Source of the DNA: Alphaproteobacteria bacterium
Lineage (GTDB): Bacteria; Pseudomonadota; Gammaproteobacteria; JAGOUN01
Reading direction: 5' to 3'
Length of the DNA: 47,691 nt
Assembly: GCA_021151585.1 (NCBI GenBank)
Contig: JAGKWX010000014.1
Location: forward strand, 1 to 47,691
Positions 7,853-16,405 of this stretch are shown piece after piece. The translations under genes and the position numbers were made by a program. Every line of letters starts with the position of its first letter. Within the stretch, counting starts at the first letter, position 1. The notes beneath the pieces are model-generated. The model did not search any database. It worked only from the letters and a program-made list of their open reading frames with translations, and was not told the origin of the DNA.

Positions 7853-9403
7853 TTATTTTGGAGTTGATGTATGTCGTGTGCTGATCATATAATTTGTTCC
7901 AGCTAGAGGCTTTGGCTCGCTAAACTTGAGTTTTTCTATGAGCCTGTTAATTTGTTTTTCGCGCTCAGTATTCGTTTGAAATATAAATAAACGAATATTC
8001 TCTAGTTGCGAGTCGGTAAACTTCAAGTCATCGGGATATAAGTTATTGTTAGTTACTTTATCAAATTCTAATGTCGCTGTTGCGTGGTCTACAAGCACTT
8101 GCTCATCTTTTGCTAGTAGGATTTTGTCCAGTGTTGTTTGATTATTGTTAAATACGCCGGTCCATTTCCAACCAAAAGAGTGCACAGGATAATGATAACC
8201 ATTATAAGGTACATCTGGTGGCATGCCAGAAAATAGACAAAAAAGTAATGTCGACATAATGACAATACCGCTTGATTCCATCCAGTAACTTAAATAACTC
8301 CGCTTTAAAAGATTAAAGTTTTTATACAAACCATAACAAATAGCCGGCCATAGATAAGCAAGTATAATAGGGAATCCGTAGTAGTAATTTAAACTTCCTG
8401 CTGATGGGGCGCCAGAGAGCGGCCCGGGCGCTAAAAAGGAAAAAATCGTCCATGGGAGTACAGTAATCACTCCTAATAATAGCATTTTTTCTTTTCGCCA
8501 TAAAGCCAACAAAGCACAGAGCAATAATGGAACATAAATATATGTTCTATGTATCAGATTAAAGTCCCAACGATTTTTTAAAAATTCGAAGTTGATATGC
8601 TGGTAGATCGGGTTTCCTAAATAGACTTGCGTCATTATATTTGGATGAAAAAATATTTTTTGTGCTGCAATAACAATAACACTATATATCCCACATATCA
8701 TCGCTAGTTTAAAAAAAGCACGGGCATGTTCTTTGAATACATTGTCTTGACTACAGTAACGACAAAAAAAAGCTAGTATAAAAAAAGCGCCAAATTGATG
8801 TAAGCCGACATCCTCTTTAACGAGTAAGTTTAATAACAAAGGAACATAAGCCAATTTTTTATATCCATTTGTCCAGAGAGCGAAAAATGCTATTAATAAA
8901 GCTGGAATAAGCATTTCAAAGTGAGGATGAAGTATGGCTTGTAAAGAAATGCCGTTAACGCTAACAAAAAAAGCAAATAACATGCAAAGAAAAATATTAC
9001 CCATAGTTCGTGAGTTTTGAGTAGCGAGCATTAGACCAAAGCTTGCAAGTGAGAGTATGCCAACTCCGATTCCTTGAGTGATAGCAAAGAAGAAAGGTGC
9101 GGAAATTGATACTCCGATAGCGTGTAATAAATGAAACAATGCTGAAAAAACATAAAAAATAAATGACATATGCACAGAAAAAAAAGTACCGCCAATCACG
9201 CTGGGGTTGGGTAATGGCCACGTTACAGCGGATGAGCTCATATAAATATACCAGCCACTATCAATAATTTCTCCGCCATCTGTTGTGCCATCCACGTAAA
9301 ATCTATTCATAACATAATTGATGCATAACAAGCTTGGTATAAAAAAACTGAAAATAGCACAACATAAAGTCATGTATTGCCGTTTTATAGAAGGTACTGA
9401 CAT
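7853..9403 (-). CDS. Polytopic membrane protein, DUF2079-like
   Basis: A 516-residue, strongly hydrophobic protein with about ten or more membrane helices. Two regions resemble the DUF2079 family of predicted GT-C-fold membrane proteins: the early GGTFFSVHMSFIFYVFSALF segment (residues about 68-87) and HPHFEMLIPALLIAFFALW followed by LLVKEDVGLHQFGAFF (about 157-205), where the acidic KED motif is typical. The last 120 residues look extracytoplasmic. The start has AGGAG 9 nt upstream. It runs against cpoB and is followed by no partner gene. Substrate is unknown; membrane glycosyl transfer from a lipid-linked sugar is an inference from fold only. Confidence 0.65.
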   Translation of the reverse strand: MSVPSIKRQYMTLCCAIFSFFIPSLLCINYVMNRFYVDGTTDGGEIIDSGWYIYMSSSAVTWPLPNPSVIGGTFFSVHMSFIFYVFSALFHLLHAIGVSISAPFFFAITQGIGVGILSLASFGLMLATQNSRTMGNIFLCMLFAFFVSVNGISLQAILHPHFEMLIPALLIAFFALWTNGYKKLAYVPLLLNLLVKEDVGLHQFGAFFILAFFCRYCSQDNVFKEHARAFFKLAMICGIYSVIVIAAQKIFFHPNIMTQVYLGNPIYQHINFEFLKNRWDFNLIHRTYIYVPLLLCALLALWRKEKMLLLGVITVLPWTIFSFLAPGPLSGAPSAGSLNYYYGFPIILAYLWPAICYGLYKNFNLLKRSYLSYWMESSGIVIMSTLLFCLFSGMPPDVPYNGYHYPVHSFGWKWTGVFNNNQTTLDKILLAKDEQVLVDHATATLEFDKVTNNNLYPDDLKFTDSQLENIRLFIFQTNTEREKQINRLIEKLKFSEPKPLAGTNYMISTRHTSTPK

Positions 9404-9465
9404 GCTTTGTTTCTCCTGTAAGAAAAAGATAGATTATTTCATAGCGATTGATGGCTAGTGCTTTA

Positions 9466-10182
9466 TTACCTCGCTGATAAAACACCATCGCTACGCCGAA
9501 TATTGCTTGCTAGCATCGAAGCGATTTTAATACCATACACGTCATTATCCATACTAGTTCTCACTAGAGCAATACGTAGCGTCATGGTTTGTGGCGGAAT
9601 GATGACACTGCCAGAAAATTCTACATTGATAGGTAAATCGAATATCCAGTAATATTGACCATTCGAAACACCTTGATCGTACAGCGCTGGAGCACCCTTG
9701 GGTCGGACAATGCTCACAATTACTTCTTTCGTCGTATATTCACCAAAAGGAGCAATTTTATTCAAGATCGATACATATTGTGTTTGGGCTTCAGGTAAGA
9801 GATAAGCTTGATTTTGACTCAATTCTGCGGGGTAGTCTTGTAAATCATAGGTAAATAATTTAATCACGGTGTTCAGTATCCACTCATTCAGCTCTTCATT
9901 CGTAAAATTAGGCTTGTCCAAAGCAATTTTAGGGGTAATTGAATAATTGCTGACAGCTAGTGATGCTGGAATGGCTGGGCCTACTTGTTCTGCTGGCATG
10001 TAAATGTCACTTGGTCTTTGTAGTAATAGAAAAATGATTAAGAAAGCACAGATTAAATTGGTTAATGCCGTAAATGCTGTCGCGAATACAGCGCGTTTGT
10101 ATTGGTCTTGGTAGAAATTAGAAAACAACGGCGTCGGAACCGTTAATTCAGAAGAATGCTCTTTTTTATGCTTCTCATCCAT
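9466..10182 (-). CDS. DotI/IcmL-family protein (orphan)
   Basis: A 238-residue protein with a short cytoplasmic N-terminus, one membrane helix (about residues 33-55) and a periplasmic domain. Before the helix is NFYQDQYKRA, which resembles the FYRDNYRR signature of IcmL/DotI. The soluble part has WILNTVIKLFTYDLQDYPAE and a C-terminal segment that parallel the macrophage-killing/IcmL domain. DotI/IcmL is an inner-membrane subunit of the Dot/Icm type IVB secretion system and of the related TraM conjugation proteins. No other dot/icm gene is nearby, so this could be a solitary paralogue of the kind Legionellales often carry rather than the core subunit. Confidence 0.75.
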   Translation of the reverse strand: MDEKHKKEHSSELTVPTPLFSNFYQDQYKRAVFATAFTALTNLICAFLIIFLLLQRPSDIYMPAEQVGPAIPASLAVSNYSITPKIALDKPNFTNEELNEWILNTVIKLFTYDLQDYPAELSQNQAYLLPEAQTQYVSILNKIAPFGEYTTKEVIVSIVRPKGAPALYDQGVSNGQYYWIFDLPINVEFSGSVIIPPQTMTLRIALVRTSMDNDVYGIKIASMLASNIRRSDGVLSAR

Positions 10183-10406
10183 GGTCGCGGAGATTTCATT
10201 GACAATAAATTAACTATAGCAAAAAAACTATCGTTGTATAAGAATATTCTCTTGATTTCGCAGTTAAAAACTCCGAGAGGGCGGCGCTCAATCTATGCTA
10301 TTTATCTATGAACTATGATTATGTTCGATCAGGCTAGGATGAGGGTTTCAAATATCAAGTGGCAATAGCCTTGATTTTTTCTTCCTCAAAACCTCGCGAT
10401 AACCTC

Positions 10407-10435
10407 TGTGATATAAGGTTAATTCAGTTTATAAT
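10407..10435 (+). promoter_or_regulatory. Putative prfB promoter
   Basis: A perfect -10 TATAAT at 10430-10435 with 17 nt to a poor -35 match TGTGAT at 10407-10412. It lies 25 nt before the prfB ATG. The assignment rests mainly on the -10 box. Confidence 0.4.
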
Positions 10436-10460
10436 GAATTTTTTGTTAAAATACGAAATT

Positions 10461-11568
10461 ATGAGCATCGAAGTTAATCCCATCAAAAATAGTTTAGAAG
10501 ATTTAAGTCGCAGAACCCGTGATCTTAGGGGGTATCTTTGACTTTGACACCAAAAATGAGCGCTTAGAAGAAGTTATACGTGAATTAGAAGATCCAGCAA
10601 TCTGGAATAATCCTGAAAAGGCTCAAGTTCTGGGCAAAGAACGTGTTCTCTTAGAAGGGATTGTGTTGGTTATTCGTGATCTCGAACTAGGATTGTCTGA
10701 TAATCAAGAGTTGCTCGATATGGCGATTGAAGAGCATGATGAGTCTAGTATTCAATTAATTAGCAACGAAATAGCCAATTTTGAAGCTAAAGTAGAGCAT
10801 TTAGAATTTTGTCGTATGTTTTCTGGCAAAATGGATGCTCAGCCTGCATATGTTGACATCCAATCGGGTTCTGGTGGTACAGAAGCGCAAGATTGGGCCG
10901 AAATGTTATTACGAATGTATTTGCGATGGGGAGAGCGACGAGGCTTTACCACTGAACTTATCGAAGTCTCCGCCGGTGATGTTGCGGGTATCAAGAGTGC
11001 AACTATCAAGTTTACAGGTGACCACGCTTATGGATGGTTGCGTACAGAATCGGGTGTTCATCGTTTAGTGCGTAAATCACCGTTTGATTCCGGCAATCGT
11101 CGTCACACTTCATTTGCGGCAGTTTTTGTTACGCCGGAAGTGGATGATGACATTGAAGTTGATATTAATCCTGCGGATTTACGTATTGATACTTATCGCG
11201 CCAGCGGTGCCGGTGGTCAGCATGTTAATAGAACTGATTCTGCGATTCGAATTACGCATTTACCAACGAATATTGTTGTGCAATGTCAGAGTGACCGCTC
11301 GCAACACAAAAACCGAGCTGAAGCGATGAAGCAATTAAAATCAAAATTATATGACTTGGAAATTCAAAAACGTAATGTTGAAAAACAAGCGTTAGAAGAT
11401 AGTAAATCAGAAATTACTTGGGGTAGCCAAATTCGTTCTTACGTCTTAGATGATTCGCGCATTAAAGATTTGCGCACAAAATTTGAAACTGGCAATACGC
11501 AAGATGTATTAGATGGCGGAAAATTATTAGATAAATTTATTGAGACTAGTTTAAAGGCAGGGGTATAA
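10461..11568 (+). CDS. prfB: Peptide chain release factor 2, with programmed +1 frameshift
   Basis: RF2 terminates translation at UGA and UAA. The gene is in two frames. Codons 1-26 run from ATG 10461 to CTT 10536-10538, followed by in-frame TGA at 10539-10541; translation continues in the +1 frame from GAC at 10540. The slip site reads AGG GGG TAT CTT TGA C, the classical autoregulatory signal, with AGGGGG acting as an internal Shine-Dalgarno. The full product is 368 residues (E. coli 365). It carries the SPF stop-codon recognition motif (RKSPFDSGNRR) and the catalytic GGQ in SGAGGQHVNRTDSAIRITH. An ATG-less or truncated call starting near 10519 would miss the N-terminus. lysS begins 1 nt after the stop. 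Confidence 0.96.
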
Positions 11569-11569
11569 A

Positions 11570-13108
11570 ATGACCGATGAAAATCTTGAAAAGATAATGG
11601 CAGGGGATAGATCAAGCTCAACTGTATCAGTTGATGAAAATGAACTTATTGCATTGCGTCGTGAAAAATTATCACGAGTACGTCAGCTGTCAGCATCAGC
11701 TTTCCCGAATGATTTTCGTCGTGATGCTTTTGCTGAAGATGTACATAAAAAATATGGTACGTCGACGAAAGAATTTTTGGAAGCCAATAAAATTCACGTT
11801 AAAGTTGCTGGACGCATGATGTTGTGTCGATTGATGGGGAAAGCAAGTTTTGTTCAGCTGCAAGATATGACTGGAAAAATACAATTATATGTCCGCCAAA
11901 ATGATATTGGTGATGAATTGTATGAAACATTTAAACACTGGGATTTAGGCGATATTTTAAGTGCAGAAGGTTTTTTATTTATTACAAAAACTGGTGAGCT
12001 TTCTGTTCATGTTGAAAAAATTAATTTATTAACTAAATCATTGCGCCCATTACCAGATAAGTTTCATGGCTTAACAGATGTCGAAGCTCGCTATCGTCAG
12101 CGTTACGTTGATATTATGGTAAATGAAGAATCACGTAAAGTTTTTGAGGCACGTACCAAAATAATTAATGGTATTCGTCAATTTTTAATCGAGCGCCGTT
12201 TTCTCGAAGTCGAAACGCCGATGCTACACTCTATCGCTGGTGGTGCTTTAGCAAAACCATTTATGACGCACCACAATGCTTTGGATATGGAATTATTTCT
12301 ACGTATTGCTCCCGAGCTTTATTTAAAGAGATTGGTTGTGGGTGGTATGGAGCGTGTGTTTGAAATTAATCGTAATTTCAGAAATGAAGGTATTTCAACA
12401 CGCCATAATCCAGAATTTACTATGTTGGAATTTTATCAAGCTTACGCAGATTATAAAGATCTTATGGATTTGACGGAAGAATTATTTAAAACTTTATCCT
12501 TGAGTGTTTGTGGCAAAACTGCGATTGATTATCAAGAGCATCATATTGATTTTTCGAAGCCATTTGCGCGGATGTCTGTGAAAGAAGCTATTGTGCATTT
12601 TAATCCTGGCGTGAGCTTGCAAGATTTAGATGACATCGAAAAAGCACGAGCTATTGCTCAAGATCTGCAATTAAAAATACAACCGAATTATGGTTTGGGT
12701 AAGGTTCAGATTGAAATTTTTGAAGCAACAGCAGAGCATCGTTTAATTCAGCCTACTTTTGTTACGGAATATCCTGCAGAAGTATCGCCACTTGCGCGAC
12801 GAAATGATCAAGATCCTTTTATTACCGATCGTTTCGAGCTATTTATTGGCGGGCGTGAAATTGCTAATGGTTTTTCGGAATTAAATGATGCTGAAGATCA
12901 GGCAGAGCGATTTCGTCAACAAATGCTTGATAAAGCCGCTGGTGATGATGAGGCTATGCCATATGACGAAGATTATGTGCGTGCATTAGAATACGGATTG
13001 CCGCCAACGGCAGGTGAGGGTATTGGTATTGATCGATTAGCGATGCTATTAACTAACGCACCCTCGATTCGTGATGTCATTTTATTTCCGCTGATGAAGC
13101 ATGAATAA
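11570..13108 (+). CDS. lysS: Lysine--tRNA ligase, class II
   Basis: Charges tRNA-Lys. The 512-residue protein (E. coli LysS 505) has an N-terminal OB-fold anticodon-binding domain (about 80-190, with GRMMLCRLMGKASFVQLQD) and the class II catalytic core. Motif 2 is seen in FEINRNFRNEGISTRHNPEF and motif 3 in GEGIGIDRLAMLLT near the C-terminus. The first 25 residues are less conserved; the ATG at 11570 lies 1 nt after the prfB stop, as in the E. coli prfB-lysS operon, so co-transcription is likely. Confidence 0.97.
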   Translation: MTDENLEKIMAGDRSSSTVSVDENELIALRREKLSRVRQLSASAFPNDFRRDAFAEDVHKKYGTSTKEFLEANKIHVKVAGRMMLCRLMGKASFVQLQDMTGKIQLYVRQNDIGDELYETFKHWDLGDILSAEGFLFITKTGELSVHVEKINLLTKSLRPLPDKFHGLTDVEARYRQRYVDIMVNEESRKVFEARTKIINGIRQFLIERRFLEVETPMLHSIAGGALAKPFMTHHNALDMELFLRIAPELYLKRLVVGGMERVFEINRNFRNEGISTRHNPEFTMLEFYQAYADYKDLMDLTEELFKTLSLSVCGKTAIDYQEHHIDFSKPFARMSVKEAIVHFNPGVSLQDLDDIEKARAIAQDLQLKIQPNYGLGKVQIEIFEATAEHRLIQPTFVTEYPAEVSPLARRNDQDPFITDRFELFIGGREIANGFSELNDAEDQAERFRQQMLDKAAGDDEAMPYDEDYVRALEYGLPPTAGEGIGIDRLAMLLTNAPSIRDVILFPLMKHE

Positions 13109-13158
13109 AATCAGAATGTGTGAATATTTGGTGTTACACGTTTAGCCGATTACTGTGT

Positions 13159-13180
13159 CACCCCAGCGTATGCTGGGGTG
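13159..13180. repeat. Palindromic intergenic element
   Basis: CACCCCAGC, loop GTAT, GCTGGGGTG: a perfect 9-bp stem with a 4-nt loop. Read on the minus strand the loop is ATAC and the 3' flank is ACAC, matching the copy at 16315-16332 (CCCCAGC-TTAC-GCTGGGG-TGAC). It lies 50 nt after lysS and could also stabilise or end its mRNA, although no T-run follows. The remaining intergenic DNA to 13358 shows a 10-bp palindrome CTCTGCAGAG at 13251-13260 and no gene. Confidence 0.6.
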
Positions 13181-13358
13181 CAGTCTGACAAAAAACGACA
13201 AACAACAAGCATCTGGAGTTGTTTGATAATTCTATGCTGTTGTGGCCTGTCTCTGCAGAGAATACGTCTTGGCGTGTTCTGGCAGGATGCAGATTATGCC
13301 ATTATGCATGAGTGATAGGGGCTTTGCTCCCCTTTAAAAGTCAGGGGCTTACTTGCTG

Positions 13359-14123
13359 TTATGTAGATAAAATGTAGGGCATCAAAATTGGGGTGACTGC
13401 TTCTATGCCTTGTTGTAACGTCTTTTCATCGGCAGCAAATAATTTAAATTCAACTTGACGATTAGCGCTAGCACGATAACCAGTTTGGCAATTTAAGCCA
13501 GCTAAGGCTGCTTCGAGTTTTTCCGCAATGAACCCTTCGCCAACGCCGAAAAGTAGCCATTTTTTGAAATAAAACTGTTGTCCGAACTGTCTTGTTTGTA
13601 ACTCGGGTAAAACATGGTCGTTAAACATAGGTAGGCATTCATGGGGTGGCCCTGGCAACATGAAAATGCATTTATTTTGCCATAGACAAAAACATCCTGC
13701 GGCACTACCGTTGGGATTATCAAGAATGATGGCTTGTTCAGGAAATAGCGCTTGCTGACGATTAGATGCAGGGATGTGCTCGATGCTATCGTAGCCGTAG
13801 CGTAAAACAAAGCGCTCTATGATTGTTTGCCATGCTTGTTCTGATAACTGTAAAGGTCGTTTGATTGCTTTTGATAAAGCAAAGCGTGTTCTATCGTCAG
13901 TTGTTGGTCCCAGACCGCCAGTAATAATTACAGCATCATTATATGCTAGTAATGAGGTGATGGCGTCGATGATTTGTGATTCGTTATCACGAACTACTCT
14001 GTGTTCTGAGATGAACATTTGGCGAGAAAATAAAGCTTGGGCAATATTTTGTGCGTTAGTATTAAGAATGTCACCGGCGACGATTTCATCGCCGGTGGCT
14101 AATAATGCGATATTACTCAGCAT
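13359..14123 (-). CDS. CinA-like molybdopterin-binding domain protein
   Basis: A protein of 254 residues from ATG 14123, beginning LSNIALLATGDEIVAGDILN and containing the GGLGPTTDDRT motif and FMLPGPPHECLPMF of the MoCF-biosynthesis/CinA N-terminal domain. That domain in CinA homologues has ADP-ribose pyrophosphatase-type activity and is linked to NAD recycling. The C-terminal nicotinamide-nucleotide amidase (PncC-like) domain is absent, so this is the short stand-alone form. An in-frame ATG at 14177 lies inside rplS and would add 18 unconserved residues; the 14123 start overlaps the rplS stop by 11 nt and is preferred. It is the last gene of the rpsP operon. Confidence 0.85.
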   Translation of the reverse strand: MLSNIALLATGDEIVAGDILNTNAQNIAQALFSRQMFISEHRVVRDNESQIIDAITSLLAYNDAVIITGGLGPTTDDRTRFALSKAIKRPLQLSEQAWQTIIERFVLRYGYDSIEHIPASNRQQALFPEQAIILDNPNGSAAGCFCLWQNKCIFMLPGPPHECLPMFNDHVLPELQTRQFGQQFYFKKWLLFGVGEGFIAEKLEAALAGLNCQTGYRASANRQVEFKLFAADEKTLQQGIEAVTPILMPYILST

Positions 14124-14538
14124 CACTTGCAGAGGCAATGCTAGATAACTTTGCTTGTTTAGCTTCAGCAGCTGCACGTTGTTCTTTAGTTTGAATTTTT
14201 TCTTTAATACGCGCTGCTTTACCAGCTAAGCTGCGAAGATAATAAAGTTTTGCACGACGAACATCACCTAAACGTTGTACAGTAATGCTTTCGATTAATG
14301 GACTATATGTTTGAAATACGCGTTCAACACCTTCTCCATGAGATACTTTACGTACTGTGAAAGCAGAATTTAAACCGCGGTTACGTTTTGCAATCACGAT
14401 GCCTTCAAAAGCTTGTAAACGTTCACGTGTTCCTTCTTTAACGCGTACTTTTACTGCAACGCTGTCGCCTGCGCGAAATTGGGGTATATTTTTTCCCTGC
14501 ATTTGTTCCGCTTCAAATTGTTGAACGATTTTACTCAT
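14113..14538 (-). CDS. rplS: 50S ribosomal protein L19
   Basis: Large-subunit protein at the 30S-50S interface. The first 115 residues match L19, with IPQFRAGDSVAVKVRVKEG, GVERVFQTYSPLIESI and RAKLYYLRSLAGKAARIKE. The total of 141 residues exceeds the usual 115 because of a Gln/Ala/Lys-rich tail (TKEQRAAAEAKQAKLSS). The start overlaps the trmD stop by 4 nt (ATGA), giving coupled translation in the rpsP-rimM-trmD-rplS operon. Confidence 0.96.
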   Translation of the reverse strand: MSKIVQQFEAEQMQGKNIPQFRAGDSVAVKVRVKEGTRERLQAFEGIVIAKRNRGLNSAFTVRKVSHGEGVERVFQTYSPLIESITVQRLGDVRRAKLYYLRSLAGKAARIKEKIQTKEQRAAAEAKQAKLSSIASASDAE

Positions 14539-15284
14539 GATGTTTCCTCACTTACTCTTTGTTCTTTAATAAACTCATCTAACAAGGTTAACGCTTCTAA
14601 CGATAACGCCTGCTTGTCCAATAAATCCGGTCTTTTTAACCATGTTATGCCAATAGACTGCTTTTTTCGCCATCGTGCAATCTTTTTATGATCGCCGCTT
14701 AGCAATACTTTTGGCACCGTGCGACCTTGGTAATTTTCTGGTCGCGTATATTGCGGATGCTTTAATAATCCATGATAGAAGCTATCATCTATCACCGAGC
14801 CTGCATCACCTATTACTCCTGGAACGCAACGCGCAATCGCATCTATCATTACCAGGGCTGCTAATTCTCCGCCGCTGATAACATAATCACCCAGCGACCA
14901 TTCTTCATCAACATATTCATCAATTATTCGTTGATCAATTCCTTCATATCGACCAGCGATCATGATCAAGTCGCTGGACTGCGCTGCATGCTTGGCCAGC
15001 GCTTGGTCAAATCGTTTCCCCTGAGGCGAAAGATAAATTATCTTGCCTTGTGGTATATTTTTCCTAGCCTCAAGAATAGCTTGATGCAAAGGTTTTGTCA
15101 TCATTAGCATGCCTGGGCCACCACCAAAGGGGGTGTCATCTACCGTTTTGTGTTTGTTATCGGCGTAATCGCGGGGGTTAATATGGCTTATATGTATTAT
15201 GCCATTTTTTATCGCTCTACCTATAACGCCCGCATTCAGTGCCGCCAAAATTTCTGGCAGCAGCGTTACAACACAAAACCTCAT
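14535..15284 (-). CDS. trmD: tRNA (guanine(37)-N1)-methyltransferase
   Basis: SPOUT-class methyltransferase that makes m1G37 next to the anticodon and prevents +1 slippage. The 249 residues include the N-terminal RFCVVTLLPEIL, GGGPGMLMMTKPL, IYLSPQGKRFDQ and the trefoil-knot SAM-binding region AGRYEGIDQRIIDEYVDEEW followed by SLGDYVISGGELAALVMIDA. Length is as expected (E. coli 255). It lies 1 nt after rimM and overlaps rplS by 4 nt. Confidence 0.97.
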   Translation of the reverse strand: MRFCVVTLLPEILAALNAGVIGRAIKNGIIHISHINPRDYADNKHKTVDDTPFGGGPGMLMMTKPLHQAILEARKNIPQGKIIYLSPQGKRFDQALAKHAAQSSDLIMIAGRYEGIDQRIIDEYVDEEWSLGDYVISGGELAALVMIDAIARCVPGVIGDAGSVIDDSFYHGLLKHPQYTRPENYQGRTVPKVLLSGDHKKIARWRKKQSIGITWLKRPDLLDKQALSLEALTLLDEFIKEQRVSEETS

Positions 15285-15285
15285 C

Positions 15286-15792
15286 TCAATCCATATCCCA
15301 ATCGACTATCATATAGTTAGAGTTTAAGTCTACTTCCTTTACTACATGAGGCAAATAAGGCACTAAATATCTTTTTTCGCCTACAATGACTATCACTGGA
15401 TTTGCGCCCGTTTCCATAATCTCATCAATGTTTCCAAAAACCGCACCATCAGCTGCTCTAACTTCGAGACCTTCTAGGTCGGACCAGTAGTACTGTCCTT
15501 CTGGTAGTGTCGGCAATTGGGAGCGCTTTACGCTAATTTCGCTGTTTGTCCACTGTTGAGCTTGATCCCTGTCGTTACAGCCGGCAAACTTAGCAATTAA
15601 ATATTTCCCTTGCAAAGTTGCTTCTTCGAGCATAACTTCAAGCCATTCGTTATTTTTCCTAATATACCAAGGCTCATACTCAAAAATATCTTCAGGGCTT
15701 TCCGTAAAGCTTGTAATTTTTACTGCACCAGACAGACCTGTCGGAGCCCCGACTTTTCCTACAGCTATATAGCGTTCAGGATTTATACTCAT
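15286..15792 (-). CDS. rimM: Ribosome maturation factor RimM
   Basis: Assists 30S subunit assembly around the S19 region. The 168-residue protein begins with the conserved VGKVGAPTGLSGAVKITSFT, has the linker QYYWSDLEGLEV near residue 100 that joins the RimM N-terminal domain to the PRC barrel, and ends with VPYLPHVVKEVDLNSNYMIV in the PRC-barrel domain. It sits between rpsP (12 nt upstream) and trmD (1 nt downstream). Confidence 0.96.
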   Translation of the reverse strand: MSINPERYIAVGKVGAPTGLSGAVKITSFTESPEDIFEYEPWYIRKNNEWLEVMLEEATLQGKYLIAKFAGCNDRDQAQQWTNSEISVKRSQLPTLPEGQYYWSDLEGLEVRAADGAVFGNIDEIMETGANPVIVIVGEKRYLVPYLPHVVKEVDLNSNYMIVDWDMD

Positions 15793-15804
15793 ATGCTATT
15801 GAGA

Positions 15805-16131
15805 TTATTCAGCAGCAGCTTCAGTCTCGCTCACTTTTTTCTTGCGAGGTGTTTTTGTCGCTTTGTATTGAGCACCGGTGCGCAGGCCGAATTGCTTGAA
15901 TTCTTTCAATAAAGCCTCTACACGATTAGAAGTTTGGGCGCCAACGCCTAGCCAATAATTTACGCGTTCCATATTCAGTTCCAAACGAACATCGCTGCCG
16001 CTAGCGATAGGGTTAAAATATCCCAATCTTTCAAGGTTTCCGCCATCACGGGGGCTGCGAGCATTTTTTGCAACAACATGATAAAAAGGGCGTTTTTTCG
16101 CGCCTGTACGGCTTAAGCGAAGGGTTACCAT
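15805..16131 (-). CDS. rpsP: 30S ribosomal protein S16
   Basis: Small-subunit assembly protein. The core is clear: MVTLRLSRTGAKKRPFYHVV, ARSPRDGGNLERLGYFNP and VNYWLGVGAQTSNRVEALLK. The 108 residues exceed the usual 80 or so because of a C-terminal Lys/Thr/Glu/Ala-rich tail (KTPRKKKVSETEAAAE). It is the first gene of its operon and is preceded by AGAGGAAA and a good promoter. Confidence 0.97.
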   Translation of the reverse strand: MVTLRLSRTGAKKRPFYHVVAKNARSPRDGGNLERLGYFNPIASGSDVRLELNMERVNYWLGVGAQTSNRVEALLKEFKQFGLRTGAQYKATKTPRKKKVSETEAAAE

Positions 16132-16185
16132 AGTCTTTTTTTCCTCTAAATAAAATCTGTGTCAAATAAATGACAAAAGGAAGCT

Positions 16186-16213
16186 ATTATACGAGAAAAA
16201 TGGAAAATGTACA
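16186..16213 (-). promoter_or_regulatory. Putative promoter of rpsP-rimM-trmD-rplS-cinA
   Basis: On the minus strand, a perfect TATAAT (plus-strand ATTATA at 16186-16191) stands 16 nt after TGTACA (16208-16213), a moderate -35. It lies 54 nt upstream of the rpsP ATG. The position and the -10 quality make it the best candidate for the operon promoter. Confidence 0.5.
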
Positions 16214-16314
16214 GGGGGTCTTAAGCTTATTTTTTGTATCGGAGTATAGTTATAATTTTAATATCGTGCCAAATTGCTACTCAGTGCATGAGTGTTTAGA
16301 TTATTAAGCCTGGG

Positions 16315-16332
16315 CCCCAGCTTACGCTGGGG
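16315..16332. repeat. Palindromic intergenic element
   Basis: CCCCAGC, loop TTAC, GCTGGGG, followed by TGAC. This is the same element as at 13159-13180 in the opposite orientation. It lies between rpsP and the 3' end of ffh and could protect the ffh mRNA 3' end. Confidence 0.6.
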
Positions 16333-16405
16333 TGACGGTTATCTGTCTATCTAGTATATATGTTTTCAATATATGTCACTAGATTCAAGGTAATGAAGAT
16401 TGATG

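Noticed and set aside
9458..9652. Plus-strand open frame of 64 codons opposite the IcmL-like gene
   Set aside because: It is antisense to a gene with recognisable family motifs and has no homology-like pattern or ribosome-binding site of its own.
14124..14177. CinA-like start at 14177 inside rplS
   Set aside because: The added 18 residues are an antiphase translation of the L19 tail and do not match CinA N-termini.
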